Part shown: piece by piece, positions 1-7,834 of the stretch
Numbering within the stretch: the stretch's first letter is position 1
How the letters are laid out: the number at the start of each line of letters is the position of its first letter
Assembly (NCBI RefSeq): GCF_014203155.1
Contig: NZ_JACHIK010000025.1
Coordinates: 1 to 48,641 of the forward strand
Origin: Shinella fusca
GTDB taxonomy: Bacteria > Pseudomonadota > Alphaproteobacteria > Rhizobiales > Rhizobiaceae
Direction of reading: 5' to 3'
DNA length: 48,641 nt
Notes under the pieces: generated by a model
The model's input: only the letters and a program-made list of their open reading frames with translations
Told to the model about the DNA's origin: nothing
The model's database searches: none
Position numbers and translations under genes: made by a program

Positions 1-66
1 CCGCTCGTCCATTGAAAAATCGTCCTTCCAAATCAACGAGCAGAATCTCAAGCCCAAATCGCGCCG

Positions 67-780
67 TTAAAAGGTGGGGTGTTCGTTGCGCTCACAATTG
101 ATCGAGAAGGTCGCAGACCTAGTATCCAGCTTGAGATCGGCATGGCTGAGGCGATTGATTGCGCCCTCCACATCGAAGCGAAAATTGTCGGTCGCATAAA
201 GGCGGGCGCCGATTGCGCCCACGGCATGATCCGCAGAGTAGCCTTCCCACTTTGCCTGACCGTAGCCGGCGCGCCCGTAGACCGTTGCCTGGTCCATGAA
301 CCAGGCGCCCTCTACGCCTCCCAGATAGTCCTTGATCGTGCCGTCCAAGCTATAGCCGAGGTAATCGGCGCCGATCGAACTTGCCTGGACGAAGCCGCCG
401 ATGGCGAACTCGCGGTCTCGATAATAGGTGTGGCCGGCGCCGACGAGCTGGTTGACGCTGACGTCCTCGACGGTGGTTCTTGCATAGCCTCCGTCGAACT
501 GGACGTTCAGTCCGCTTGGGCCTTCGATATTGATGGAACCTCGTAAGGCCCATGCGCGGCCGTCGACGTCATAGGGAGTGTCGAAAGCCTTGCTGAAGCT
601 GCCTTCGACGTAACCCGAAAATCCGGAACCTGACGGCTCCAGCATGTCCGTTGTGTCGGCGGCATTGTCATAGGAGAAGACCGGGCTGCCGGCGATGATC
701 GGCCCGTCCATATCGGCGGCGATTGCGGGACACGCCGCGACGATCATGAGAAGGCTTGAAAGGTATGTTGCTCTGATCAC
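67..780 (-). CDS. Exported outer-membrane beta-barrel-like protein
   Basis: The product is 237 residues. It begins with a clear Sec signal peptide (hydrophobic core SSLLMIVAACPAIA, likely cleavage after AIA-A near residue 21). The mature part is rich in alternating aromatic/Gly stretches such as GYVEGSF, FDGGYARTTV, VYGRAGYGQAKW and NFRFDVEGAI, as in small porin-like outer-membrane barrels. The start codon is GTG at 780, with GGAG about 8 bases upstream. No close family is recognised. The short C-terminus (SINCERNEHPTF) does not end in the aromatic residue usual for barrel insertion, so the tail may be altered or truncated. It faces away from the Xre gene across a 209-bp gap. The barrel class is inferred from composition only. 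Confidence 0.6.
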   Translation of the reverse strand: MIRATYLSSLLMIVAACPAIAADMDGPIIAGSPVFSYDNAADTTDMLEPSGSGFSGYVEGSFSKAFDTPYDVDGRAWALRGSINIEGPSGLNVQFDGGYARTTVEDVSVNQLVGAGHTYYRDREFAIGGFVQASSIGADYLGYSLDGTIKDYLGGVEGAWFMDQATVYGRAGYGQAKWEGYSADHAVGAIGARLYATDNFRFDVEGAINRLSHADLKLDTRSATFSINCERNEHPTF

Positions 781-797
781 GACAGGAACTCCGTCTT

Positions 798-818
798 GCC
801 GCGGTCCTTAGCCGCGGC
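798..818. other. Inverted repeat in the leader of the outer-membrane protein gene
   Basis: GCCGCGG (798-804) and CCGCGGC (812-818) form a perfect 7-bp stem with a 7-base loop. It lies 18 bases upstream of the GTG start of the leftward outer-membrane protein gene. It would fall in the 5' leader of that mRNA or act as an operator; which of these cannot be told from sequence. Confidence 0.35.
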
Positions 819-989
819 TGGTTTTGGTTGAAGGGGATTTCCCCGGTACAAACCCGTCGACGGTGACGACGCGGAACAGACAGGAGCCGAAATCGGGATT
901 CGCAGATAAACCGTATAGTTGTACGAGTTTACAAATCGTTTCCAACTTCACTCCGTTCTCGAATCCTCAACCCGGATTGAAATACGGGT

Positions 990-1334
990 ATGGACACGAA
1001 AACGCGCTTTGGATTGCGCCTGAAGGCGATCCGCAAGGAAAAGAAGCTGACGCAGGAGGAGCTGGCCACCCGGATTGGGCGCTCGGTCGATGCGGTGTCG
1101 AACATCGAGCGCGGCAGGAGCCTTCCGAACTTCGTGACAGTCGAGCAGTTGTCGCAGGCGCTTAATGTACCGCTCAAGACGCTGTTCGACTTCGACGAAG
1201 CACCGATCTCCAGGCGCAGGGCTCAGCTGGTCGAGGAATTGCAGTCCATCACTCGCGAGCTATCGGATGACACCCTCGAACTCGCTGTCGAGCAGATTAG
1301 GGTATTGGCCAGGAAAAGGACATCGGCGGGGTGA
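990..1334 (+). CDS. Xre/Cro-family helix-turn-helix regulator
   Basis: This 114-residue protein has an N-terminal HTH_3 domain at about residues 5-62 (LKAIRKEKKLTQEELA, SVDAVSNIERGRSLP, then LSQALNVPLKTLF). This is the classic Cro/C1 fold that binds short palindromic operators as a dimer. The C-terminal 45 residues (LVEELQSITREL) look helical and may help dimerisation. It is the only DNA-binding protein on the left part of the island. It points towards the 3' end of the leftward RT cluster, about 400 bp away, so a role in controlling that cluster is possible but unproven. The preceding A+T-rich stretch (about 900-960) is the likely promoter and autoregulatory site. Family call is firm; target is unknown. 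Confidence 0.85.
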   Translation: MDTKTRFGLRLKAIRKEKKLTQEELATRIGRSVDAVSNIERGRSLPNFVTVEQLSQALNVPLKTLFDFDEAPISRRRAQLVEELQSITRELSDDTLELAVEQIRVLARKRTSAG

Positions 1335-1735
1335 GATTAATGACAGCAATGGGGCCGTAAGCGGACTGACGGCTTTTGGCAGTGCGCCGACGGTAGCGGA
1401 CATGTGGAATGCACGGTGCCAAACGGCTGATATGAGGCCGCAGACGGACTGTCCAGTACCGCCCAATCATTAGGTGGTAGGAACATGACAGGGACAATGG
1501 ATGGGATGAATGCGAAGTATATGCCAAGCGCATTCGGGGACACCCAGAATACTGGAAGCGGCCCGCCTCGGATATGAGCAAGGTCGCGGTTGGTTGTCAA
1601 AACTCAAATGGCGCCGGCTGAAGCCGAACCGACAGGAGTCCCCATGAGTGCGACATCAGGCGAGTGGTGATGGCCGTTTATCACTACTCGCCAGGGCGAA
1701 TCCAAAAACGGCGATGAGATAACGCGGCGACGCAG
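1335..1735. other. Gene-poor gap between Xre gene and RT cluster
   Basis: About 400 bases with no convincing coding region. Short open frames on both strands have no recognisable domain, no good ribosome-binding site and unbiased codon use. The one clear structure is a strong hairpin at 1659-1692. Because this gap lies directly downstream of an RT-containing cluster, a structured non-coding RNA here is conceivable. Confidence 0.5.
1659..1692 (-). terminator. Strong hairpin downstream of the RT/membrane-protein cluster
   Basis: GGCGAGTGGTGAT (1659-1671) pairs with ATCACTACTCGCC (1680-1692) over 13 positions with one G-T wobble and an 8-base loop. It lies 44 bases past the stop codon of the leftward membrane-protein gene, where a terminator would be expected. 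There is no T-run after the stem in that direction, so it may instead protect the mRNA 3' end or be part of a structured RNA. Confidence 0.45.
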
Positions 1736-2419
1736 CTACTCCCGCTGACCAGGGGCATTCTGGCTACGCCTCTCCTTATGAGCCCGCTCCTCTTCTTTCC
1801 AATCAGCTGCGCTGAAGCTGTCCACGTTGAGCCTGCGCCCACCTGAAAAAGCCGACAACGTCTTCGAAATTTCCTCGAGGCGCCGAGCGACGTCATCGAT
1901 CCCATAGACACGCCAGTTTCCAAAGCCAGCGACACTTTCGACCTGGAGTGTATCCTCGAAAGTGAAGGGCCGGCCATCGAGGCTCTCATACTTTATGGCA
2001 GCCTTGAACACCGCGGGCTGACCATCATGGAAGAGATTTGGACCGTAGCCGAGGTCAAATCTTAGAACTTCGTGGGGTCTAAGGAAGCTCAGATCGCGCA
2101 AAATCTTGATGTCGCCAAAATCGAATTTGGTGGGCCAATCGGTCACCTTGTCGACGGATGCTGAAACACCGGTTGCTGCAGCTGCTGACAGATTGGCAAT
2201 GCAAAGTTGGACGATATTGCCGTGAATTTCATGGACTCTGAGGTAGGCAACGACCCTTGGCTCAGATGCCATCAGCCGGGTCTGTTGCGCTTCCTTAAGT
2301 AGCGCGCGAGTGGTCCATGCGTACCATCCCGTCACCAAAAGCAGCGCAACGGTGGCCAAACCGGTAATGGCGCCGGTATTTGTGTTCAAAAACTGCATCA
2401 CTGACGCGGCCTGCTGCAT
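1736..2419 (-). CDS. Single-pass membrane protein associated with the RT
   Basis: This 227-residue protein of unknown family has one N-terminal membrane helix at about residues 15-37 (AITGLATVALLLVTGWYAW). A basic/polar helix follows (TTRALLKEAQQTRLMASEPR), then a soluble domain of about 130 residues with beta-type patterns. The C-terminal tail is charged (WKEEERAHKERRSQ). The ATG has GAGAGGAAT upstream. It starts only 23 bases after the RT stop codon on the same strand, so the two are almost certainly cotranscribed. Small membrane-anchored partners are common effectors or sensors in anti-phage operons, so a membrane-acting role is inferred from context only. Orientation in the membrane is not settled. 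Confidence 0.75.
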   Translation of the reverse strand: MQQAASVMQFLNTNTGAITGLATVALLLVTGWYAWTTRALLKEAQQTRLMASEPRVVAYLRVHEIHGNIVQLCIANLSAAAATGVSASVDKVTDWPTKFDFGDIKILRDLSFLRPHEVLRFDLGYGPNLFHDGQPAVFKAAIKYESLDGRPFTFEDTLQVESVAGFGNWRVYGIDDVARRLEEISKTLSAFSGGRRLNVDSFSAADWKEEERAHKERRSQNAPGQRE

Positions 2420-2442
2420 TGGGTATTCCTCTCGCCCTCAAC

Positions 2443-4140
2443 TTAATAAAGCCCCTCGAACGGATTTTCGTCGTCCTCTTCAGCTTCATCGTCGTCCCAA
2501 TCGAGCGGCTCCGCCCGTTGCAGCGCTTCTCGAAGCCGGCGCAAACGCTCATTTTCCTGTCTTAGCCCCCGCAGAACCGACGTTACCGAAGAGTACCCGC
2601 GATCAATGTCCAGGAACCGAATTTTCTTGGAGTGCAAAAGCGAGAAGTATGGGTCCGACAATATGAAGGCGTCAGAGGCACCGGGAAGAAGGCCGGCACC
2701 GACCGCTTCATATGCATAGAGCCACATAGGCCCGCGCAAACCATCCTGGTTGAGCGAGGTGTCCCAGAGCCGGCGGTCTATGGCACCGTTGACAAGCCCC
2801 CGACGATCCAGCAACGCGACCAAGAGGGCGACGAACCCATTTTCCATCGCATAGAGCGGCTTGAGTTTCGCCGCAGACAATGGAAGGCGCAACCGCGCGG
2901 CCATGAACAGTAGCCAGATTATCTCTCCAGTCCTGTTGCCGCTGGCAAGAACGGGCAACCTGTTTTCGATAAATTCGATCAGCACGTCGCTCTGGACGTC
3001 GTGATGGGAGATCTGCCGCAACAGGCATACTTCCACCAGCAACGAGACCAGACTTGAATTTCTTCGATAAGCGCTGATCAGAGCAAATTGGAGAGGTTGC
3101 CAGCTGTCGACAGCGACCAACGCAGATCGTGCATTCTGTAGGCCAAATTTCTCGATGTTGAGGTCGGGGTGAGCGAGGCACAAGCGGCCAAGTTGATAGA
3201 GGAAATGCTCGATCTCACCGGCGTCAACAGCGCCCGCCGGTCCTGCAGGACGAGGAATGTAGGCGTGAGCCGCTCGTTGCCATCCCTTCGCCGGCCGAAG
3301 CGCCGTCGAGTGAATGGAGGATTTGTCGTTGTTGAGTTCGAGCTCAAAATGGGCAGCCGCTTGCCGCACTGCTGCAAGCATGGCTTCGCCAGTATGATCG
3401 GCGGGGCTGCTCAAAGTATAGTCATCGATGTACCGGGAGGCGTCACGTGCGCCCACACCCAGTTTCTTCTGGAGGATGTCATCGATCGCCGAGGCGACGA
3501 CCTCTGCGATGAGCCGCGAGGTATCAGGTCCCACAGGTAGACCGATCGTCTGGCCATCTTGCGCATTACGACAAAGCAGGTCGATCAGGTTGCCATAGTG
3601 AATCGGCCTGCGATTCCTCTTGGCGAACGTTTTCCCATGGATCGCCCACGGGATAGCATGGGTGTAGATAGAATGGAAAAAGGCGTGAATATCTGCCGCA
3701 GCGTATTTTTCCCGCCTCGATGCCAGATTTATCCGAAAGTCGTCCAGGGCATCGATGGTCGGACGAACGAGTGCTCGCGGTCCGCTCCAGTCGAGCACCA
3801 GAGGTGAAAGGGAGATCAGGGACTGTCGCGCACTCTTGGTCAAATCGACGAAGTTGTCGGCAAGAACCCTCGACAAAAGCAGATGCGCGATAGGGTTCGG
3901 GACTGCATGTCGGCGATCGTTCTTCCCGAACCGCGGAAAATAGAACTGAGCCGGCTCTGAGATGAAGGTGTAATGGGCAGGATCACCTCGCCCGTTAGGA
4001 GGCATGGAATCTATGCTCGCCAGGGTCGATGCCCTGTACCGGGCCATGTCACTGGAAATGAAGCAAGGCGGCAATTCGGGGGCGAAGAAGCCATTTCCAA
4101 CCAGCCGCTTGAGCCGCTCACTTTTTGTTCTCACAGACAT
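2443..4140 (-). CDS. Reverse transcriptase of the unknown-group/Abi defence type
   Basis: This 565-residue protein carries RT palm motifs. A first catalytic Asp lies in AADIHAFFHSIYTH (D150), then QTIGLPVGPDTSRLIAE (about 197-213) and the YIDD box at 237-240 (D239, D240), followed by a thumb-like part. The N-terminus has GFFAPELPP, a pattern I associate with AbiA/Drt3b-like RTs. There is no maturase X, HNH or retron-type C-terminus. Instead about 270 mostly helical residues follow, as in class-1 unknown-group RTs whose helical-repeat domain supports protein-primed synthesis. The tail is very acidic (DWDDDEAEEDDENPFEGLY). It sits 74 bases after an FRG-domain gene and 23 bases before a membrane-protein gene. 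RT identity is firm. The exact group (AbiA, Drt3b-like or another) is not resolved, and the antiviral role is inferred from family and context. Confidence 0.85.
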   Translation of the reverse strand: MSVRTKSERLKRLVGNGFFAPELPPCFISSDMARYRASTLASIDSMPPNGRGDPAHYTFISEPAQFYFPRFGKNDRRHAVPNPIAHLLLSRVLADNFVDLTKSARQSLISLSPLVLDWSGPRALVRPTIDALDDFRINLASRREKYAAADIHAFFHSIYTHAIPWAIHGKTFAKRNRRPIHYGNLIDLLCRNAQDGQTIGLPVGPDTSRLIAEVVASAIDDILQKKLGVGARDASRYIDDYTLSSPADHTGEAMLAAVRQAAAHFELELNNDKSSIHSTALRPAKGWQRAAHAYIPRPAGPAGAVDAGEIEHFLYQLGRLCLAHPDLNIEKFGLQNARSALVAVDSWQPLQFALISAYRRNSSLVSLLVEVCLLRQISHHDVQSDVLIEFIENRLPVLASGNRTGEIIWLLFMAARLRLPLSAAKLKPLYAMENGFVALLVALLDRRGLVNGAIDRRLWDTSLNQDGLRGPMWLYAYEAVGAGLLPGASDAFILSDPYFSLLHSKKIRFLDIDRGYSSVTSVLRGLRQENERLRRLREALQRAEPLDWDDDEAEEDDENPFEGLY

Positions 4141-4214
4141 CGAAAGCTCTTAAAATGAGTGAGGCTACCGGTGGGGAACGGCGGTGATGAGGCGCTATTA
4201 GCCATTTACCGGCC

Positions 4215-5540
4215 TCAGACTCCGCTTTTGACTTCATGTTTTCTGGCTATGTCGGTCGCCGTTTTATCGATGCCGGGATAAATGGTGCTCGACTTGATAT
4301 TCAGCCGGTCGAGCTGGTCGAGAATGGAGCCTTTGTTCCGTACGACGACCCGCTGGACATTGAGTGAGCTGTGGCCGGTCTCCTCCAATATGGCGTCCTT
4401 GCCAAATAGTAGGAACGCGCCAGATTGCGCTTGTATGCGCTCATGCAAATTGCGTCCGCGCACGAACAAAATTCGCTGCAGGTCAGAGGGCAAGATACGC
4501 GCCGTGAAGTACGGTTTTTCCCTGCGGACAAAATTGAGCAACTTCTCCCCGGCAGTGGTCGAGGCGAACGTGGCAATGTCGGATTTTGTGTCCATCCTGT
4601 TCTTTTCGGCATCGGACATAAGGCAAAGGTTGGCGATACAACTCACTTTGTCAGAGTCATAAAACTGAACGTCCGACGATTTGGTTTTGAGCATGATCAC
4701 TTCGCCATCGACCCCGGCGCCCGAACAGGCGAAATAAAGAGCCACCAATGGATTTGACGACACGTCCAGCAACCGGGTGGGCAGGCCAAAGTGTTGCATA
4801 CGGACCAGACGATCCAGCATGTATGGGTCAGCTGCGAAATCATTGGCGTGTGCGGTTAGCAGTTCTCGTACCAGAATGTCTTCCTGCCGAAGATGCTTGA
4901 ATTCCCCTGCCGGGTTAGTCCGGAACAATGAGGGTTCGAGCTTGTAGCTTCTGTTCGCATGCCCCCGATAGAATATCTCCTCGTCTGGACCTTTCGGCAG
5001 GCCCAGCACATGGCCAAGGAAATCCTCGACTGTATGGACGATAGGATACTCCGCGGCTGGCGGCGACGGTGGCGGCGGAATGACGGTCGGCGCTACGACG
5101 GGAGACGCCAGTCCAGCAGCCGTCAAAGCGCTAAACAAATCGGCATTTTTGATCGCCCAATGCGTCCGGGTAAGCTCGAAACGGCCAAGCTCAAACGCCG
5201 CTTCAATTGTTTTACGATCAGCGACAGGGATCGTGCCGTAGTCACGTTCGATTCTGAAGCGATAGGTCAGTGACCTGCCAGCGAGACCAACATCCCAGAC
5301 ACGCCCTATCCTGATCCGGATAATGTTCTGGCCTTGCTCGTTCCGGTCCAGTTCACTCATGAAAACGGCGGGCAGCTGTGACAGAAATTGGAGAGACGTA
5401 TCCGAGACCGGCTTGAAAATCTGTGCCAGCGTTTCCTCGGTGTATTCGAGGAACCTCGACAGGTCGAATGTAGCCTCCATCTCTACGCCGATGGGCGCAT
5501 TCCAGTCGCTATCTACGGCTGCCATTATCAAGTTGTACAT
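4215..5540 (-). CDS. FRG-domain protein with unknown N-terminal domain
   Basis: The product is 441 residues from the ATG at 5540, which has a G-run just upstream. An in-frame ATG at 5636 would add 32 residues but has no visible ribosome-binding site. The C-terminal half is an FRG domain: EIFYRGHANRSYKLEPSLF (about 188-206), then MQHFGLPTRLLDVSSNPLVA (about 248-267). The family is named for its conserved FRG-type motif and often occurs in phage-defence loci; its biochemical activity is not settled. The N-terminal about 150 residues (ATFDLSRFLEYTEETL) are not recognised and are joined by a proline-rich linker (PPPPSPPAAEYP). It is the promoter-proximal gene of the leftward cluster with the RT 74 bases downstream, suggesting it is the effector or regulator of that system. 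Confidence 0.8.
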   Translation of the reverse strand: MYNLIMAAVDSDWNAPIGVEMEATFDLSRFLEYTEETLAQIFKPVSDTSLQFLSQLPAVFMSELDRNEQGQNIIRIRIGRVWDVGLAGRSLTYRFRIERDYGTIPVADRKTIEAAFELGRFELTRTHWAIKNADLFSALTAAGLASPVVAPTVIPPPPSPPAAEYPIVHTVEDFLGHVLGLPKGPDEEIFYRGHANRSYKLEPSLFRTNPAGEFKHLRQEDILVRELLTAHANDFAADPYMLDRLVRMQHFGLPTRLLDVSSNPLVALYFACSGAGVDGEVIMLKTKSSDVQFYDSDKVSCIANLCLMSDAEKNRMDTKSDIATFASTTAGEKLLNFVRREKPYFTARILPSDLQRILFVRGRNLHERIQAQSGAFLLFGKDAILEETGHSSLNVQRVVVRNKGSILDQLDRLNIKSSTIYPGIDKTATDIARKHEVKSGV

Positions 5541-5722
5541 TCGCCCCCCCGAATCCCCGTCAGATAACCTTCGTATAGGTAGCAGCCAGACAAATGCCAA
5601 TACCTCGGGCCGCGCAAAAAGCTGATCGAAGTACATCGCGATGTTTGACTTTTTAGTTGTTCGCCTGGTGACTTCCCTGCCTGTTTCCTGACTCCCGGTT
5701 GAGCAGTGTGGAAGCTCAGGTC

Positions 5723-5747
5723 GTCAGGCAAGCAGGCTTGCCCTGAC
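5723..5747. other. Palindrome upstream of the FRG/RT cluster
   Basis: GGCAAGC (5727-5733) and GCTTGCC (5736-5742) form a perfect stem with a 2-base loop, extended outward by GTCA/TGAC with one bulged base. It lies about 85-210 bases upstream of the two possible FRG starts, next to the IS3 fragment. It could be an operator for the cluster, a small RNA hairpin or an insertion-sequence end remnant. Sequence alone does not decide. Confidence 0.35.
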
Positions 5748-5770
5748 CTCGATCGTGATCTCGAATTGCA

Positions 5771-6021
5771 CGGGTCACCGACAATGGTTCCTGCTTCATT
5801 GCCAAGGACACCGCGTCCTTGCTCCGTGACATCGGTATGGAACCATGCACGACGCCGGTGCGCAGCTCGCAGTCGAACGGCATGGCCGAGGCCTTCGTCA
5901 AAACCTTCAAGCGCGACTACGTCTCGGTAAACCCCACTCCGGACGCCGAAACCGTCATCGCGAACCTGCCGTTCTGGTTCGAGCATTACAACAATCTTCA
6001 CCCGCACAGCGCCTTAGGATA
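5771..6021 (+). pseudogene. IS3-family transposase (OrfB) C-terminal fragment
   Basis: Conceptual translation from 5771 starts at RVTDNGS, the second Asp region of an rve-type DDE integrase. It continues with SSQSNGMAEAFVKTFKRDY, whose Glu is the third catalytic residue about 35 residues later, and ends with FWFEHYNNLHPHSALGY, the usual C-terminus of IS3-group OrfB. The first catalytic Asp and all of OrfA are missing upstream, where an in-frame stop precedes the fragment. At about 6021 the frame runs into reverse-strand IS21 sequence, so the last residues are lost. This is an inactive relic. Confidence 0.8.
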
Positions 6022-7190
6022 TAGATCGTCTCGCCACGGCCGAAGTGGCGCTCGTGCTGGCCGATCTCGATGCCGTTTTGCCGGATCACGATACGATCGG
6101 CATAAGCGTGGATCTCGGCCGGGCGGCCGACAGCAGTCGACAGCACAGAGTATTTGTTGTTGTCGAAACGAACGAGGCAGGTTTTGCCGATCGAGACCTG
6201 CGCGGCGTGGAAGCCGTCGAACCGCCCCGGATAAGCGACAAGCTGCGACCGCTCTTGCTCGAACACCTCCCAGATCGTGCGCTGCGGCTGGTCGACGTGC
6301 TTATGGGCGCGGGCGTAGCTGATACACTTGTCCAGCAGCCAGCCGTTCAGCTCGTCGTAGGATTTGAAGCGCAGCCGCGGTGTGAAGAAGCGCTCGCGCA
6401 CCAGGTTCACCTGGTTCTCGACCTGACCCTTCTCCCAGCCGGACGCCGGCGTGCAGGCCACCGGCTCGACAAGGAAATGGCTGCACATCTGAAGGAAGCG
6501 GCGATTGTATTGCCGATCCTTGCCCACGAACACCGTCTCCACCGCCGTCTTGTTCGGCGGGCAATCGATTCACCGGATCGATTGCTTGTCCGCCTCACTA
6601 TCGTAGATGCCGCGTGTGCACGCGCCGCCGAAGAAGGCAAACGCCCGATCATGGGCGTCGAATACCATCTCCTGCGTCTCGCGCGGATAGGCCCGCACAT
6701 ACATCATCCGGCTGTTGCACAGCCGGACATGGGCAACCTTCACCGTCGTCGTCACGCCGCCGAGCACGACAATCTCGTGGCTCCAGTCGAACTGGTAGGC
6801 CTCGCCCGGCGCATAGTAGAGCGGAACGTAGGCTTCCGCTGTCACGGCCCCGCGCTCCTTCGCCCAGGCCCGGGCGTAGCGCCGGACGGTATCGTAACCG
6901 CCCTCGTAACCCAGATCACGCAAATCCTCGAATATCCGGATCAGCGTCAGCCGTTCGCGCGACGGCTTGGCTTCATTGGCAAGAAGCAATCCGTCGAGCT
7001 GGTCGCGCCAGGGACCAAGCTTCGGCTGAGGCTGGCGAAGCCGTTCGTACTTGAACTCCGTCTCGTCGGAACGCAAAACCTTGCGCACCACCTTGCGCGA
7101 TATGCCAAGCTCCCGGCAGATCGCCTTGATCGACTTGCCCTGCACATGGGCAAGGCGGCGTATCTTTGAAATCGTCTCCACGACAAGCAT
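6022..7190 (-). pseudogene. istA: IS21 transposase istA, interrupted and truncated
   Basis: Reading left from ATG 7190, the frame shows an N-terminal HTH (KAICRELGISRKVVRKVLRS), an integrase-core Asp (YQFDWSHEIVVLGG), then TRGIYD. It is interrupted by a TGA at 6570-6572. The same frame resumes with NKTAVETVFVGKDRQYNRRF and ACTPASGWEKGQVENQVN, and runs to FGRGETIY at 6021, where the usual C-terminal about 30-40 residues are missing. The stop lies inside a 45-base palindromic insertion between the Tyr-Asp and Asn-Lys codons that are normally close together. Both the insertion and the 3' deletion disable the gene. Confidence 0.8.
6555..6599. repeat. 45-bp palindromic insertion inside istA
   Basis: This segment is absent from the usual IstA reading frame. 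It contains CAATCGAT and ATCGATTG as perfect 8-base arms around a 7-base centre, flanked by imperfectly paired GGCGG/CCGCC arms. Its length is a multiple of three and it restores frame on the far side, but it brings an in-frame TGA. It resembles short palindromic intergenic elements rather than a random duplication. That it is an insertion is inferred from family knowledge of IstA. Confidence 0.5.
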
Positions 7191-7194
7191 CCAA

Positions 7195-7223
7195 ATAAAA
7201 AGCCTCCGATAAAACCGGAGGCT
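7195..7223 (-). terminator. Rho-independent-type terminator at the upstream edge of istA
   Basis: AGCCTCCG (7201-7208) pairs with CGGAGGCT (7216-7223). On the minus strand the stem is followed by a T-rich run (complement of 7195-7200). It lies 5-30 bases upstream of istA and reads in the same direction. It would stop outside transcription from entering the transposase gene, a common feature of insertion-sequence ends. Confidence 0.6.
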
Positions 7224-7414
7224 GTTGTAACCCCTGCGCGAATGGGGGTCCCGTTTCGATGCCGATCACCCCATTTGCGGGGTCCTTATTCCATGCCTAA
7301 TCACATCCACCAAAGCAGTGGCATATCCCTAGCTCCGTGAAGACGTGCACTTTTTTGTCTTGGTCAAGGCACTTTGCACGGCTATGTAATGGCAGTGAAG
7401 TGATCGGGGGCAGG

Positions 7415-7834
7415 ATGGCATATGGGTATGACATGGCTGGTGCAGCAAGACGACACCTCATGACTGCGCAGAAGCTCTATGATGAACAGCAGCCAGGGAA
7501 GAAGCCAGGTTGTCGGGCGGTCTCCGGCTACCTATTCGGACTAGCGGGAGAACTCGCGCTGAAGCACATGATGTCGCGTAGCGGAATGAAGCCGAACCCG
7601 AACGACAAACGGAATGACCCATTCTATGCTCACTTCCCAAGCCTGCGCACCATGGTTGCGGATATGGCCCATGGTCGTTTGCAGGGAGCGCTGAGACGGA
7701 TTTCGGAATCCGGTGTCTTCGAGAACTGGAGCACAGATATGCGATACGCACCGACAGGCCAAATTCATGATGCATGGGTGGATAAATGGAAAGCTCAGGC
7801 GACCGACCTCGTCGACAAGTTGGGCGATTTATGA
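7415..7834 (+). CDS. Small helical (HEPN-like) protein, first gene of the ATPase cluster
   Basis: The product is 139 residues from ATG 7415, preceded by a GGGGGCAGG ribosome-binding stretch; a start at 7337 would add 26 residues without such a site. It looks all-alpha: AGAARRHLMTAQKLYDEQQ, GYLFGLAGELALKHMM, then MRYAPTGQIHDAWVDKW and ATDLVDKL. The spacing of the first helix and the late R-Y-x-P segment recall HEPN-type proteins, but no R-x4-6-H catalytic motif can be named with confidence, so this is only a suggestion. Its stop overlaps the next ATG (ATGA at 7831), which implies translational coupling. It has no signal peptide or membrane helix. Confidence 0.7.
   Translation: MAYGYDMAGAARRHLMTAQKLYDEQQPGKKPGCRAVSGYLFGLAGELALKHMMSRSGMKPNPNDKRNDPFYAHFPSLRTMVADMAHGRLQGALRRISESGVFENWSTDMRYAPTGQIHDAWVDKWKAQATDLVDKLGDL

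Larger units (their letters stand above)
6022..7290 (-). mobile_element. IS21-family insertion sequence remnant
   Basis: It contains most of istA reading leftward, but no istB. The 3' end of istA is cut at about 6022, where it abuts the IS3 fragment, so a deletion has removed the rest of the element. The right end is not precisely defined. Repeated GGGGTCC-type tracts near 7245-7290 probably mark the terminal region. With no IstB helper and a broken istA the copy is non-autonomous. It separates the RT cluster from the ATPase cluster. Confidence 0.7.

Noticed and set aside
1470-1620. Short frame with KRIRGHPEYWKRPASDMSK in the Xre-RT gap
   Set aside because: No start codon context and no family. 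Could be a relic but cannot be supported.
2443-4140. Group II intron or retron reverse transcriptase
   Set aside because: No maturase X or HNH part, no intron RNA domains, no retron msr/msd structure seen, and the C-terminus is a long helical region.
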